From NCBI GenBank assembly GCA_946415475.1, contig CAMKSQ010000013.1, forward strand, positions 1 to 53,247: 53,247 bases of DNA, read 5' to 3'. Positions within the stretch are counted from its first letter, which is position 1; each line of letters opens with the position of its first letter. The position numbers were made by a program, and so were the translations under genes. Shown one piece after another: positions 41,344 to 49,046 of this stretch. The notes below the pieces were generated by a model. It saw only the letters and a list, made by a program, of their open reading frames with translations, was not told where the DNA came from and made no database searches. The stretch comes from an uncultured Bacteroidales bacterium (GTDB lineage: Bacteria; Bacteroidota; Bacteroidia; Bacteroidales; UBA932).

Positions 41344-43344
41344 ATGAAAAAAATCCTTTTAGCTGCTACTGTTATGCTGGCCGCCTTTGCGTGGTCCTGC
41401 AAGAAACAGGAGACGGTGGCAGATGCCGTAACCATCAAGACGGATGAAACAGTCGTTTCCGTTGAAGGTGGTGTGGTCTCTATCGCCCTCAACGCTACCG
41501 TGGCCTGGACGGCCAAGTCGTCCCAGGACTGGGTCACCATTTCTCCCGCCAGCGGTAATGCCGGTGACGCTACCATCAAGGCTTCTGTCCTGAAGAACGA
41601 CACCACCGATGACCGCAAGGCTGAGATTACCATTACTGCCGGTACGGCAAAAGCCACGTATAACCTTGTCCAGTCGCAGAAGGACGCGGTTGAAGTGCCG
41701 ACCAAGGAATTCACCATTGCTGCCGAGGGTGGCGTGGTGGAAATCCCCGTTTCCAGCAATGTAGATCTTACGGTGCTTATCCCCGAAAGCGTAGATTGGA
41801 TCAAGCAGACCGAACCCAACAGCAAGGGCATGATAGATGACATCATTTACCTGATGGTAGATGAGACCCATCTGTATATTCAGGATCCCGAGACTGGGGT
41901 GATCGAGGAAGATGCTATTGCCCGTACGGCTAAAGTGACCATTACTGATGGTACGCTCAAGCAGGAGGTCGAAATCTCCCAGAAGGCATTCTATCCGTAC
42001 TTCGAATATGCTGGTGACTGGGCTGGCCTGCAGTGGAGTTTCTACGATGGCGCTCCTGTTATCATCCCTCAGGAAGGCGCCGATATCACGATTGATATCA
42101 ATACCAATATCGATTGGCGTACCTATTTCTCTGTCTGGGACAATGATAAAGCAGAGATGGTGGATAGCTGGGATCTGGGCTGGGCTAAGCTTACCTATGA
42201 CGATACCCATATTTTCCTGAAAGTCGAAGCCAACGACACTTATTTTGCCCGCGACAACTACCTGTATTCCGTTGGTATGATTGACGGAGAAGAGGACGGG
42301 AACTTTGGCGGACTTGGTTGGTTCCGCCAGGAAGGAAAACCCATCGAAGGTTGCGTAACCGAGTTTGTGTGGGCTAAGTCCTTGGCTCAGCTTAATATCC
42401 CGACAGCCTATAACCGTCTGGCTTATTCTGCATCTGGCGCCCTGCTCGTCTCCGACACCCAGAGTGTCCATGCCCTCAATCCGGCAGATGGTAGCTACTA
42501 TAAAGCCATTACCTATCCTAATGTGAAGCCCGTCTCCATCTGCAGCGACGATGCCGGCAACTTGATTGTCGCCGACGATATGGTGGCCGATATTGACTGG
42601 GGTACCGGTGTACTTACCAGTGGAACGGAATATACCATCTATTATACGGCTGATCCCAATACCCTGACGAACTCCATCACGGTGGAGAATAAAGACTATG
42701 GCACCATTGGCGGACTCCGCGTACGTGGTGATATCTCCAAGAATGCCGTGATTACAGGTGTTGCTGGTTCCGCCAGCTGCTGGTTTGGCTATGATATTTC
42801 TGAATATCAGGCTGTAGCTAACTATTATGGCACGCAGAACCAAGGCCCTGGCCCTGGTCCCAATCCTTTCTGGACTCCTCAAACTGCTGCATCCATCTCA
42901 CTGGGTACTTCCTTGCACGACGGTGTGCTGTTCCGTGGGTACGATGGCGTCGAGAGCTTGTATTATCTCGCCGATGCCTATACACCTAACTGGGCGGTGC
43001 CGTATGAGTGGAAACTCATCACTGACGCTGGTAACGGTGGCAATGAAAACCAGAACAACATGGCCCTCGTTGAATTCGGAGGAAAGAAAGTGTTGGCCTA
43101 TACTCAGGGCTTCCACTTCAACTACTCTGCCAACGCAAATATCTACATTTTGGATGTTACCGATGTGACCAATATGAAGCCTATTGTGACCATCGACCCT
43201 ACAGCAGATGTGGCGGAAGTGATGTCTGAATTCACTGGAGACAACAGCGCGGATGTTCTTCTGCATCCTACAGAATCCTGGTTGGAGGTGTATGTGGTTA
43301 ACTCTGGCCGTGGCGTTCTGGCCAAGTACCAGATCATGTTCTAA
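41344..43344 (+). CDS. BACON-domain surface lipoprotein with beta-propeller-like C-terminus
   Basis: A 666-residue lipoprotein (C19). At least two BACON-type Ig repeats are visible at about 30-110 and 118-215, each with a W.....SWDWVTISP-like core (AWTAKSSQDWVTISPASGNAGDATI) and a closing KAEITITAGTAKATYNLVQS-type strand. A third similar segment begins near 225. From about residue 335 the sequence looks like repeated propeller blades (RLAYSASGALLVSDTQSVHAL). A GPGPGP linker lies near 500. It probably binds glycan or holds the complex at the surface. It begins 24 bp after the GHL10 gene and is closed by a strong terminator. Confidence 0.85.
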   Translation: MKKILLAATVMLAAFAWSCKKQETVADAVTIKTDETVVSVEGGVVSIALNATVAWTAKSSQDWVTISPASGNAGDATIKASVLKNDTTDDRKAEITITAGTAKATYNLVQSQKDAVEVPTKEFTIAAEGGVVEIPVSSNVDLTVLIPESVDWIKQTEPNSKGMIDDIIYLMVDETHLYIQDPETGVIEEDAIARTAKVTITDGTLKQEVEISQKAFYPYFEYAGDWAGLQWSFYDGAPVIIPQEGADITIDINTNIDWRTYFSVWDNDKAEMVDSWDLGWAKLTYDDTHIFLKVEANDTYFARDNYLYSVGMIDGEEDGNFGGLGWFRQEGKPIEGCVTEFVWAKSLAQLNIPTAYNRLAYSASGALLVSDTQSVHALNPADGSYYKAITYPNVKPVSICSDDAGNLIVADDMVADIDWGTGVLTSGTEYTIYYTADPNTLTNSITVENKDYGTIGGLRVRGDISKNAVITGVAGSASCWFGYDISEYQAVANYYGTQNQGPGPGPNPFWTPQTAASISLGTSLHDGVLFRGYDGVESLYYLADAYTPNWAVPYEWKLITDAGNGGNENQNNMALVEFGGKKVLAYTQGFHFNYSANANIYILDVTDVTNMKPIVTIDPTADVAEVMSEFTGDNSADVLLHPTESWLEVYVVNSGRGVLAKYQIMF

Positions 43345-43360
43345 TAGTTCTTATTTCCAG

Positions 43361-43390
43361 GCGCCGGTCAATTTGGCCGGCGCTTTTTTT
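43361..43390 (+). terminator. Rho-independent terminator ending the glycan operon
   Basis: GCGCCGG (43361-43367) pairs with CCGGCGC (43377-43383), followed by seven T (43384-43390). It lies 17 bp after the BACON gene stop and separates the operon from the toxin-antitoxin unit. Confidence 0.9.
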
Positions 43391-43400
43391 ATCCATCCAT

Positions 43401-43431
43401 TTTGAATTCTCGCGGAAAGTATATATATTTG
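43401..43431 (+). promoter_or_regulatory. Promoter of the toxin-antitoxin / phosphoesterase unit
   Basis: TTTG (43401-43404), exactly 19 nt, then TATATTTG (43424-43431): a perfect Bacteroidetes promoter. The start point is predicted near 43437, only about 9 nt before the antitoxin ATG at 43446. Confidence 0.8.
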
Positions 43432-43447
43432 TAAAAAGTATATATAT
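43416..43447 (+). repeat. Direct repeat over the toxin-antitoxin promoter, candidate operator
   Basis: AAAGTATATATAT occurs at 43416-43428 and again at 43435-43447, 19 bp apart (about two helical turns). The first copy covers the -7 box and the second runs into the start codon. This layout suits binding by the ribbon-helix-helix antitoxin. Confidence 0.65.
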
Positions 43448-43697
43448 GGAGGCCGTTACTACACATAGAAAGCTCATAGACATAAAGCCTTCGGTGTTTG
43501 AGGCGCTGTCCCAGCGTGCGCAAAGCCAGGGTATTTCCCTCAAACGGTACATTGAAACGCTGTTGGAGGATGCCTGTGTTTCCCGCAAATCGGAATATAG
43601 CCCCAGTATCAGTCGGCTTATTGGGTCGGCACTGCCCAAAGGGAAGGATTTGTCTGCGATTGACGATGACCGTTTCCAATATCTTCTTTCCAAATGA
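43446..43697 (+). CDS. Ribbon-helix-helix antitoxin
   Basis: An 83-residue protein. Residues about 8-40 (RKLIDIKPSVFEALSQRAQSQGISLKRYIETLL) read as beta strand, helix, turn, helix of the RHH/CopG fold. The polar C-terminal part (SYSPSISRLIG...) would wrap the toxin. The ORF overlaps the PIN toxin by 4 bp (ATGA). It would neutralise the toxin and repress the unit by binding the repeats in the promoter. Base composition looks lower in GC than the flanking genes, hinting at recent gain. Confidence 0.82.
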   Translation: MEAVTTHRKLIDIKPSVFEALSQRAQSQGISLKRYIETLLEDACVSRKSEYSPSISRLIGSALPKGKDLSAIDDDRFQYLLSK

Positions 43698-44131
43698 AGC
43701 TGTTTCTTGATACCAATATCCTGCTGGACCTGCTACTGGAACGGGAAGGTTATGAGCGCTGTGCCCGTTTGTTTCAGCTTCAGGAAGAGGGTAAGTGCAC
43801 GTTGGCCGTCTCCATCCTAACTATGGTAAACGTGGCGTACGTGTATCGAAAAACCGTTGGACAGGATATGGCAGTCGTCAATCTGAAGTATCTGTCCACC
43901 ATGCTGGAAGTCCTTCCCATGGACAATGAGATTCTGCAGTCGTCTATATTTAAACACGGAAAAGATTTTGAAGATGTATTGCAAGCCATGTGTGCTGCAA
44001 CGGGCGGATGTGATGCCATTATTACCCGTAATGAAAAGGATTATGTTATCCGGGATGGCCTGGTGAAAACGCAAATAACCTTGCCTCCAGTATTTACTCC
44101 TACCTCTTTCCTTTTGTCTATAGAAAAGTAA
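43694..44131 (+). CDS. PIN-domain toxin (VapC-like ribonuclease)
   Basis: A 145-residue PIN nuclease. The acidic active-site residues appear in LFLDTNILLDLLLE (D6), KDFEDVLQAMCA and GCDAIITRNEKDY, in the usual order. It probably cuts tRNA or mRNA when free of antitoxin. It is coupled to the antitoxin by ATGA and to the phosphoesterase downstream by TAATG, so all three genes are on one message. Confidence 0.88.
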   Translation: MKLFLDTNILLDLLLEREGYERCARLFQLQEEGKCTLAVSILTMVNVAYVYRKTVGQDMAVVNLKYLSTMLEVLPMDNEILQSSIFKHGKDFEDVLQAMCAATGGCDAIITRNEKDYVIRDGLVKTQITLPPVFTPTSFLLSIEK

Positions 44132-45204
44132 TGAAACGCAGATCGTTCCTTAAGAATGCGGCATTCCTGACGGGGGCGGCGATGGCCGCTCCGGCGCTCA
44201 AGGGGTGCAGTTTTGTCGATAAAAGCGAGCCGGCTCCGTCTGTCGCCCGGGACTTCCATTTCCGGGCCGACGGCACTTTCACTGTGCTGCAGTTTACGGA
44301 TACCCATTACATTGTCGGGGACCCGCGTTCGCAGCGGGCCCTGGAGTGCGTGAAGGAGGCCCTGGAGAGTGTTAAGCCAGACCTGGTGATTCATACCGGG
44401 GACATCGTCTTTGGCCGTCCGGACCTGGATTGCGCACGGGAAATTCTGCGCCCGCTGGCGGAAAGCGGCATTCCCTGGGCCGTGGCTCTGGGAAACCATG
44501 ATTCTCAGTTCGGATCCTCGCGGGAAGCCATGTTCCAGGCTATCCGGGAACTGCCCGGCTGCGTGAATCAATCGCCCAAGGATGGCGTTTACGGCTGTTC
44601 CAATGATGTCATTACCCTTTCCGGCGCTAAAGGCGTAGAACGCGTGTTCTACCTCTTTGACTCCATGGATGCCGTGGTGCTGAAAGGGGAGGATGAGATT
44701 CACTGTTACGACTACATCCGTCATAACCAGATAGCCTGGTATCGGGCGCACAGTGAGCGCTTTACCTCGGAGAATAAGGGTCAGCCGGTGCCTTCGCTGG
44801 CGTTCTTCCATATCCCGCTGCCGGAGCTGCAGGAGGCCTTGGATAAGGGCGTTCAGCCTCTGGCCGGAACCAACGGTGAACCCTCTTGCCCGTCCCGTCT
44901 GAACGGCGGTCTTTTTGCCCAGTTCCGGGAACTCGGGGATGTACAGGCCATCGTCACGGGACATGACCACGACTGCGACTACGTGCTTCCGTACGGCCAG
45001 CTCTATTTCATTTATGGCCGATTCAGCGGTGGTGATACCATCTACAACCACCTGGGGCCGCAGGGATATATTCCCTCCGATGACCATACGGCGCCAGGAA
45101 CGGTCTCTGGCTGCCGTCTGTTCCAATTCAGGGAAGGGGAGCCGGGGTTCCGCACCTGTGTCCGCCTATATGGCGGCGAAGTTCAGCAGACGCTAAATCT
45201 TTAA
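44131..45204 (+). CDS. Tat-exported metallophosphoesterase lipoprotein
   Basis: A 357-residue calcineurin-like phosphoesterase. The twin-arginine signal KRRSFLKN is followed by a hydrophobic stretch and a possible lipobox (Leu-Lys-Gly-Cys). Metal ligands are complete: DTH from D57, HTGDIV, GNHD from G121, FFHIP and GHDHD from G277. It resembles periplasmic purple-acid/PhoD-like esterases that use phosphomonoesters or diesters. It begins on the last base of the toxin stop and its 3' end overlaps the opposing DUF5009 gene by 12 bp. Beside a phosphodiester glycosidase it may remove phosphate from the same glycan. Confidence 0.88.
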   Translation: MKRRSFLKNAAFLTGAAMAAPALKGCSFVDKSEPAPSVARDFHFRADGTFTVLQFTDTHYIVGDPRSQRALECVKEALESVKPDLVIHTGDIVFGRPDLDCAREILRPLAESGIPWAVALGNHDSQFGSSREAMFQAIRELPGCVNQSPKDGVYGCSNDVITLSGAKGVERVFYLFDSMDAVVLKGEDEIHCYDYIRHNQIAWYRAHSERFTSENKGQPVPSLAFFHIPLPELQEALDKGVQPLAGTNGEPSCPSRLNGGLFAQFRELGDVQAIVTGHDHDCDYVLPYGQLYFIYGRFSGGDTIYNHLGPQGYIPSDDHTAPGTVSGCRLFQFREGEPGFRTCVRLYGGEVQQTLNL

Positions 45205-46359
45205 CTTGATACCCAACTTGGTGAGCCCCCATGCGCAGCTGATATAAACGGCAGCCATGAGGGCGCATTTGGCTACGCCCACCCAGCCGGTGAGCCAGGG
45301 GGCAATATTGGGACTTACGGCTACCCAAAGCGCGATGAACAGATATGGAATCATGTACACCGTAAGCGTTGCCGTTCCGGTGGGCTGCAAAGGCTTGAAC
45401 CAGCCGGTCCATCCTTTTCGCTCCAAGAAGCGCAGCACCGTGTAAAGGGCTACGGATAAGGCGCTTACATAAAGACACCAGGGCAGTGTGCCCAGGTTCT
45501 TGGAAACAATCCAACCCGTGTGGAACGCCATCCCCAGTACTGCCAGGACGGCGGCAGCGGCAAAGCCCAGGCCCATCCGCATGGAAGGTTTGCGGTCCTG
45601 TAAATTCCAGTCCGCCAGGGTGAGCATAAGACCGCCCAGGCCCATGATGGCGCCGTATCCCTGATTGAGCTGCAGTGCTCTAGAAAGGTCCCCAAGGAAA
45701 TTCGGGCCGATAAAAACGTCTCCGCCGCGCATGCGGACCATGGTAAGGTTGACAAACGCGATGAGGCCCCAAAGCACGGCCAGCACCCAGGTGCGTTGGC
45801 GGCAAAGCAGGTAAGCGATGGCGCAGAAGAGGTACATCCAGCCGATCTGTCCCAGGATGCCCCACCAGAGGCCTTCGAAATATTCACCGTCCGGGGTCCG
45901 GTAGGTGATGGCCAGCCCCAGCAACAAGGCTCCACCGGCCAGTTTAAACCAGCGGGCCGGTTTCCAATCCTTGGGATACTGGTTCCACGTGAGGAAAAAA
46001 CCGACAATCATCAAAAAGTCCCAGAGCGCCCGGTTGCCCGATACCTCACGTGACTCCTGATTGCAGATGAACGCACCCATAATGAGAAGCGCAAGGGTGC
46101 GGCTGAAAATATGCACGAGCGTACTTCCCGTGCTGTATCCCTTGGCTATACGGCGTTCCAGTGCATAGGGAATGGACATGCCCATGGCAAAGAGGAACAT
46201 GGGGAAAACAATGTCCGAGAGCCCCATACCGTCTTCAAATGTGCCATAATGCTCCATCCAGTGCGGAACGTTAAACACTTTCCAGAATTCGTTCACAAAA
46301 ACCATCAGGGTCATGGTCAGGCCCCGAAACATGTCAATCGATAAGTTCCGTTTGTTCAT
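45193..46359 (-). CDS. DUF5009 / NagX-like multi-pass membrane protein (HGSNAT-type acyltransferase fold)
   Basis: A 388-residue inner-membrane protein with about 10-11 hydrophobic helices. The start LSIDMFRGLTMTLMVFVNEFW and SDIVFPMFLFAMGMSIPYALERR are typical of the DUF5009 / heparan-alpha-glucosaminide N-acetyltransferase-like family, and TATLTVYMIPYL occurs near the end. Related NagX proteins belong to GlcNAc-use gene sets. A His equivalent to the acetyl-accepting residue is not obvious. It starts 4 bp after the FAD gene, and its tail overlaps the phosphoesterase gene on the other strand. Confidence 0.82.
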   Translation of the reverse strand: MNKRNLSIDMFRGLTMTLMVFVNEFWKVFNVPHWMEHYGTFEDGMGLSDIVFPMFLFAMGMSIPYALERRIAKGYSTGSTLVHIFSRTLALLIMGAFICNQESREVSGNRALWDFLMIVGFFLTWNQYPKDWKPARWFKLAGGALLLGLAITYRTPDGEYFEGLWWGILGQIGWMYLFCAIAYLLCRQRTWVLAVLWGLIAFVNLTMVRMRGGDVFIGPNFLGDLSRALQLNQGYGAIMGLGGLMLTLADWNLQDRKPSMRMGLGFAAAAVLAVLGMAFHTGWIVSKNLGTLPWCLYVSALSVALYTVLRFLERKGWTGWFKPLQPTGTATLTVYMIPYLFIALWVAVSPNIAPWLTGWVGVAKCALMAAVYISCAWGLTKLGIKLKI

Positions 46360-46363
46360 ATCG

Positions 46364-47875
46364 TCAGTTTTCAGGAGTGTTTACCCAGGTTTCATTGGCC
46401 CAGCCCACGCTGCGTCCGGTTCCACGCACCTCGCCGCGCACGCCCTTTTCCTGCAGTTCGCGGAAGCCGGGTTCGCCGGGTTGCAAATCCAGGAAGGGGA
46501 GCAGGTAGCATCCGTGGTTTAGCAGGACTTTCTGCACTTCGCTTGCAGGCACCTGGTGCACCTGTCGATTACTTTTCACTGCCAACGCCGCAAGTGCTCC
46601 GGCCGCTTGCCCCAGTTCCATGACAACGGGCTGCAGGCGTGTACCGCCATTCATTTCCCAACTCACGGAGATAGCCTTGTCCGCCACCAGGAAATCTTCC
46701 ACACGTACAGGAACCAATACGCCCATCGGCACGCTGAAAGAAGGAATGCGTCCCCACCACAGATGCCCCAACTCTTCCCGGCGGGGATTCTGCACATGAT
46801 GATGGTCCACGGGATAGTCGCCCACAGCAATGGCGCGTGTATATAAATCGTATTTGTACGGGCCCTTGGCGGCTTCTACGGTCATGGTGTCGCGTCCGGC
46901 AATGCGCCGCGCCTCCCGCCAATAGGGGAAGAAGGGGAGTCCGTCCTCGGTGGGATAGACGTCATCGGCGATGCCTAAATGCTTGTATCCCAGTTCTTTC
47001 TGTAGGAAGTACAAGTAACCGAGCGTCCGCTGTTTGGCCAGCAGGATTACGGAGTCTCGCTCCGCCGGTGTCATGTCCAGATATTCGGCAAAATAGTCGT
47101 TGGCACACACCGGCCAATTAAGCATGATGTGTCCGTCCGGCAGCCGTCCGTAGGAAAGCATCATCTCCGGACTCCAGAGCTGCTGCCCCATGGGATTCTT
47201 CCCGTCCACGTTCGTCGCCAGCGGATTGTCGCAGCAATTGAAATACAGGGAAGGATCATAGCCCTCCGGCTCTTCCATGGATACCGGATGGTCATATTCC
47301 TTGACGATGGCAACGTAGGTAAAGTCCTGGGCCGATATCCGGTCCTGGAGCTCCTCGCAGCCAGCCGCTTCCGCCACCGTCCCCAGTTCCGTCCCGTCGA
47401 TGAGCACTTTTGCCTTTACCTTGGAGCCGTCCGAGAGAGAAAGCACCCAGCCCAGGCTCTTTTTGGTGAGCCCGATGAGTCCGGTCCGAAAGCGAAGGTC
47501 CACGCCCGCCTCCGTGGCCATGTTGTGCAGTATTTCTGCACCGGTGGCCGGGTTGAACAAAATGTTGGACACCCAGCCGGACTTGAGGGCCTCATACCCG
47601 CCATAGCGGGCCGCAAGGGAATCTGTAAATTCACCAAAAAGACCGCCCCGTAGCCGGTAATTCCCGTCGATGGCACTGACCCCGGCGCTGGTGAGCATGC
47701 CTCCAAGCCAGGGCGTCTCTTCCACCACCAGGACGGATGCACTGTCCCGTGCCGCCTCAATGGCAGCCATGGTTCCTCCAGCCCCGCCACCTATCACGAC
47801 AACATCATAGGTGGGGGTGCAAGAAAGGGCTGTGGCAAGCACCAACAGCCCTGTGAGGAGGCGTTTATTGTTCAC
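46364..47875 (-). CDS. FAD-dependent oxidoreductase lipoprotein
   Basis: A 503-residue exported flavoprotein of the FAD_oxidored family common in glycan loci. I prefer the GTG at 47875, which gives a clean lipoprotein signal (MNNKRLLTGLLVLATALSC); an ATG at 47908 is in frame but adds a Trp/Pro-rich start inside the glycosyltransferase gene. The dinucleotide fold is VVVIGGGAGGTMAAIEAARD with VLVVEE, and the C-terminal FAD contact is LVADKAISVSWEMNGGTRLQPVVMELGQAAG. The reaction is unknown; some relatives occur with sugar-modifying enzymes. Confidence 0.85.
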   Translation of the reverse strand: MNNKRLLTGLLVLATALSCTPTYDVVVIGGGAGGTMAAIEAARDSASVLVVEETPWLGGMLTSAGVSAIDGNYRLRGGLFGEFTDSLAARYGGYEALKSGWVSNILFNPATGAEILHNMATEAGVDLRFRTGLIGLTKKSLGWVLSLSDGSKVKAKVLIDGTELGTVAEAAGCEELQDRISAQDFTYVAIVKEYDHPVSMEEPEGYDPSLYFNCCDNPLATNVDGKNPMGQQLWSPEMMLSYGRLPDGHIMLNWPVCANDYFAEYLDMTPAERDSVILLAKQRTLGYLYFLQKELGYKHLGIADDVYPTEDGLPFFPYWREARRIAGRDTMTVEAAKGPYKYDLYTRAIAVGDYPVDHHHVQNPRREELGHLWWGRIPSFSVPMGVLVPVRVEDFLVADKAISVSWEMNGGTRLQPVVMELGQAAGALAALAVKSNRQVHQVPASEVQKVLLNHGCYLLPFLDLQPGEPGFRELQEKGVRGEVRGTGRSVGWANETWVNTPEN

Positions 47876-49046
47876 GTTTCTTGGTTTCCACGGCTTCTGC
47901 CAGGGCATCGCGGAAGGCGATGGCCGATTTTTCTATGTCATATTGTTCCATGGACTTGGCATGCCGCAGGCCCATTTCCCAGCGTTCCTTGGGGTGATCC
48001 AGCCAGTAGTCTATGCGCTGGGCCAGGGCTTCCGGATTTTCTGCCGGGAACTTGCAGCGGCGGTCCAGGGCAAATTGCGAAGTTCCGCTGTACCGGCTTA
48101 CGGCAATGACCGGGCAGGCGCCCTGCTGCATGGCTTCCATGATGGACAGGCCTTCTACCTCGATGGGGGCGCAGTGCGGGCACAAGTCGGCCTTGGCGGC
48201 CAGTTGGCGCAATTCGTCATGGTTGTAGAAGCCGAAGTTAGGTTCATAGCCAAAAACGCCTTCCTTGTACATTTGGGACGCTTTTTTCTTGTACCGCTTG
48301 CTCTGGGGACCGTTTCCGGCAAAGTAGAGTTGGATGCGTTTGGCGTATTTGCTGTAGCGCATGGCTTCCATGAGTGTAGGCTGGTCTTTTTCATGGGCCA
48401 GACGGCCGATATACAGGATGTTAAAGGGCCGATTGGGGTCCAGGTAGTTCTCTGGCGGGGTTTCCGGCCGGGTGCATGCTTCCTGGATAAGACCGTTGGA
48501 AATGACGCCCAGCTTGGCTTTGAAATGGTAACGGCGCAGGCGGTCCAGCACCGTCTCTGTGGGACACTGGACAAAGTCACAATGGTTATAAATGTGCTTT
48601 CTCCAAGCTTTGAGAAGGGTTTGGTTGAGCCATTTCCAGTTGCGAAGCGGTCCAATCCCCAGTGAGTAAGTCAGGTTTTCCGGGAACATGTGGAAGGTAG
48701 CCGTAATGGGCTTGCCTAGTTTCCTGGCTACCTTGATGGCCTTCCACTGCAGGACGAACATTTCTTCCAGGTGGACGACATCGGCCCAGCGGACGGCTTC
48801 CTCAATCACTTTCATGTCTCCTTCTGCGTAGGAGAATCCGCTGGAACGGATGATGGGCTGAAAGATGGGGAAAATGAATTCCTTAAGGGGAAAATCCGGT
48901 TGGGGGCCATTCGGGTCCGGGTTGGGCCCGGCCAGGATACGGACATCTTCTCCGAGTTTTTTTAACTCGGCAACTGTGCGGCGTCCTGATGCTGATATTC
49001 CGTTTCCTCGAATGTAGTAGTTGTTAATTACGAACAGTATCTTCAT
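47865..49046 (-). CDS. GT4-family glycosyltransferase
   Basis: A 393-residue GT-B retaining glycosyltransferase. The N-domain has FVINNYYIRGNGISASGRRTV; the nucleotide-sugar domain has ILYIGRLAHEKDQPTLMEAM and the Ex7E motif in APIEVEGLSIMEAMQQG. The first motif resembles transferases that build glycolipids. It overlaps the acyl-CoA synthetase gene by 23 bp and the FAD gene by 11 bp, so it is within one message. With an acyltransferase and an acyl-CoA synthetase next to it, a glycolipid product is likely. Confidence 0.88.
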   Translation of the reverse strand: MKILFVINNYYIRGNGISASGRRTVAELKKLGEDVRILAGPNPDPNGPQPDFPLKEFIFPIFQPIIRSSGFSYAEGDMKVIEEAVRWADVVHLEEMFVLQWKAIKVARKLGKPITATFHMFPENLTYSLGIGPLRNWKWLNQTLLKAWRKHIYNHCDFVQCPTETVLDRLRRYHFKAKLGVISNGLIQEACTRPETPPENYLDPNRPFNILYIGRLAHEKDQPTLMEAMRYSKYAKRIQLYFAGNGPQSKRYKKKASQMYKEGVFGYEPNFGFYNHDELRQLAAKADLCPHCAPIEVEGLSIMEAMQQGACPVIAVSRYSGTSQFALDRRCKFPAENPEALAQRIDYWLDHPKERWEMGLRHAKSMEQYDIEKSAIAFRDALAEAVETKKREQ

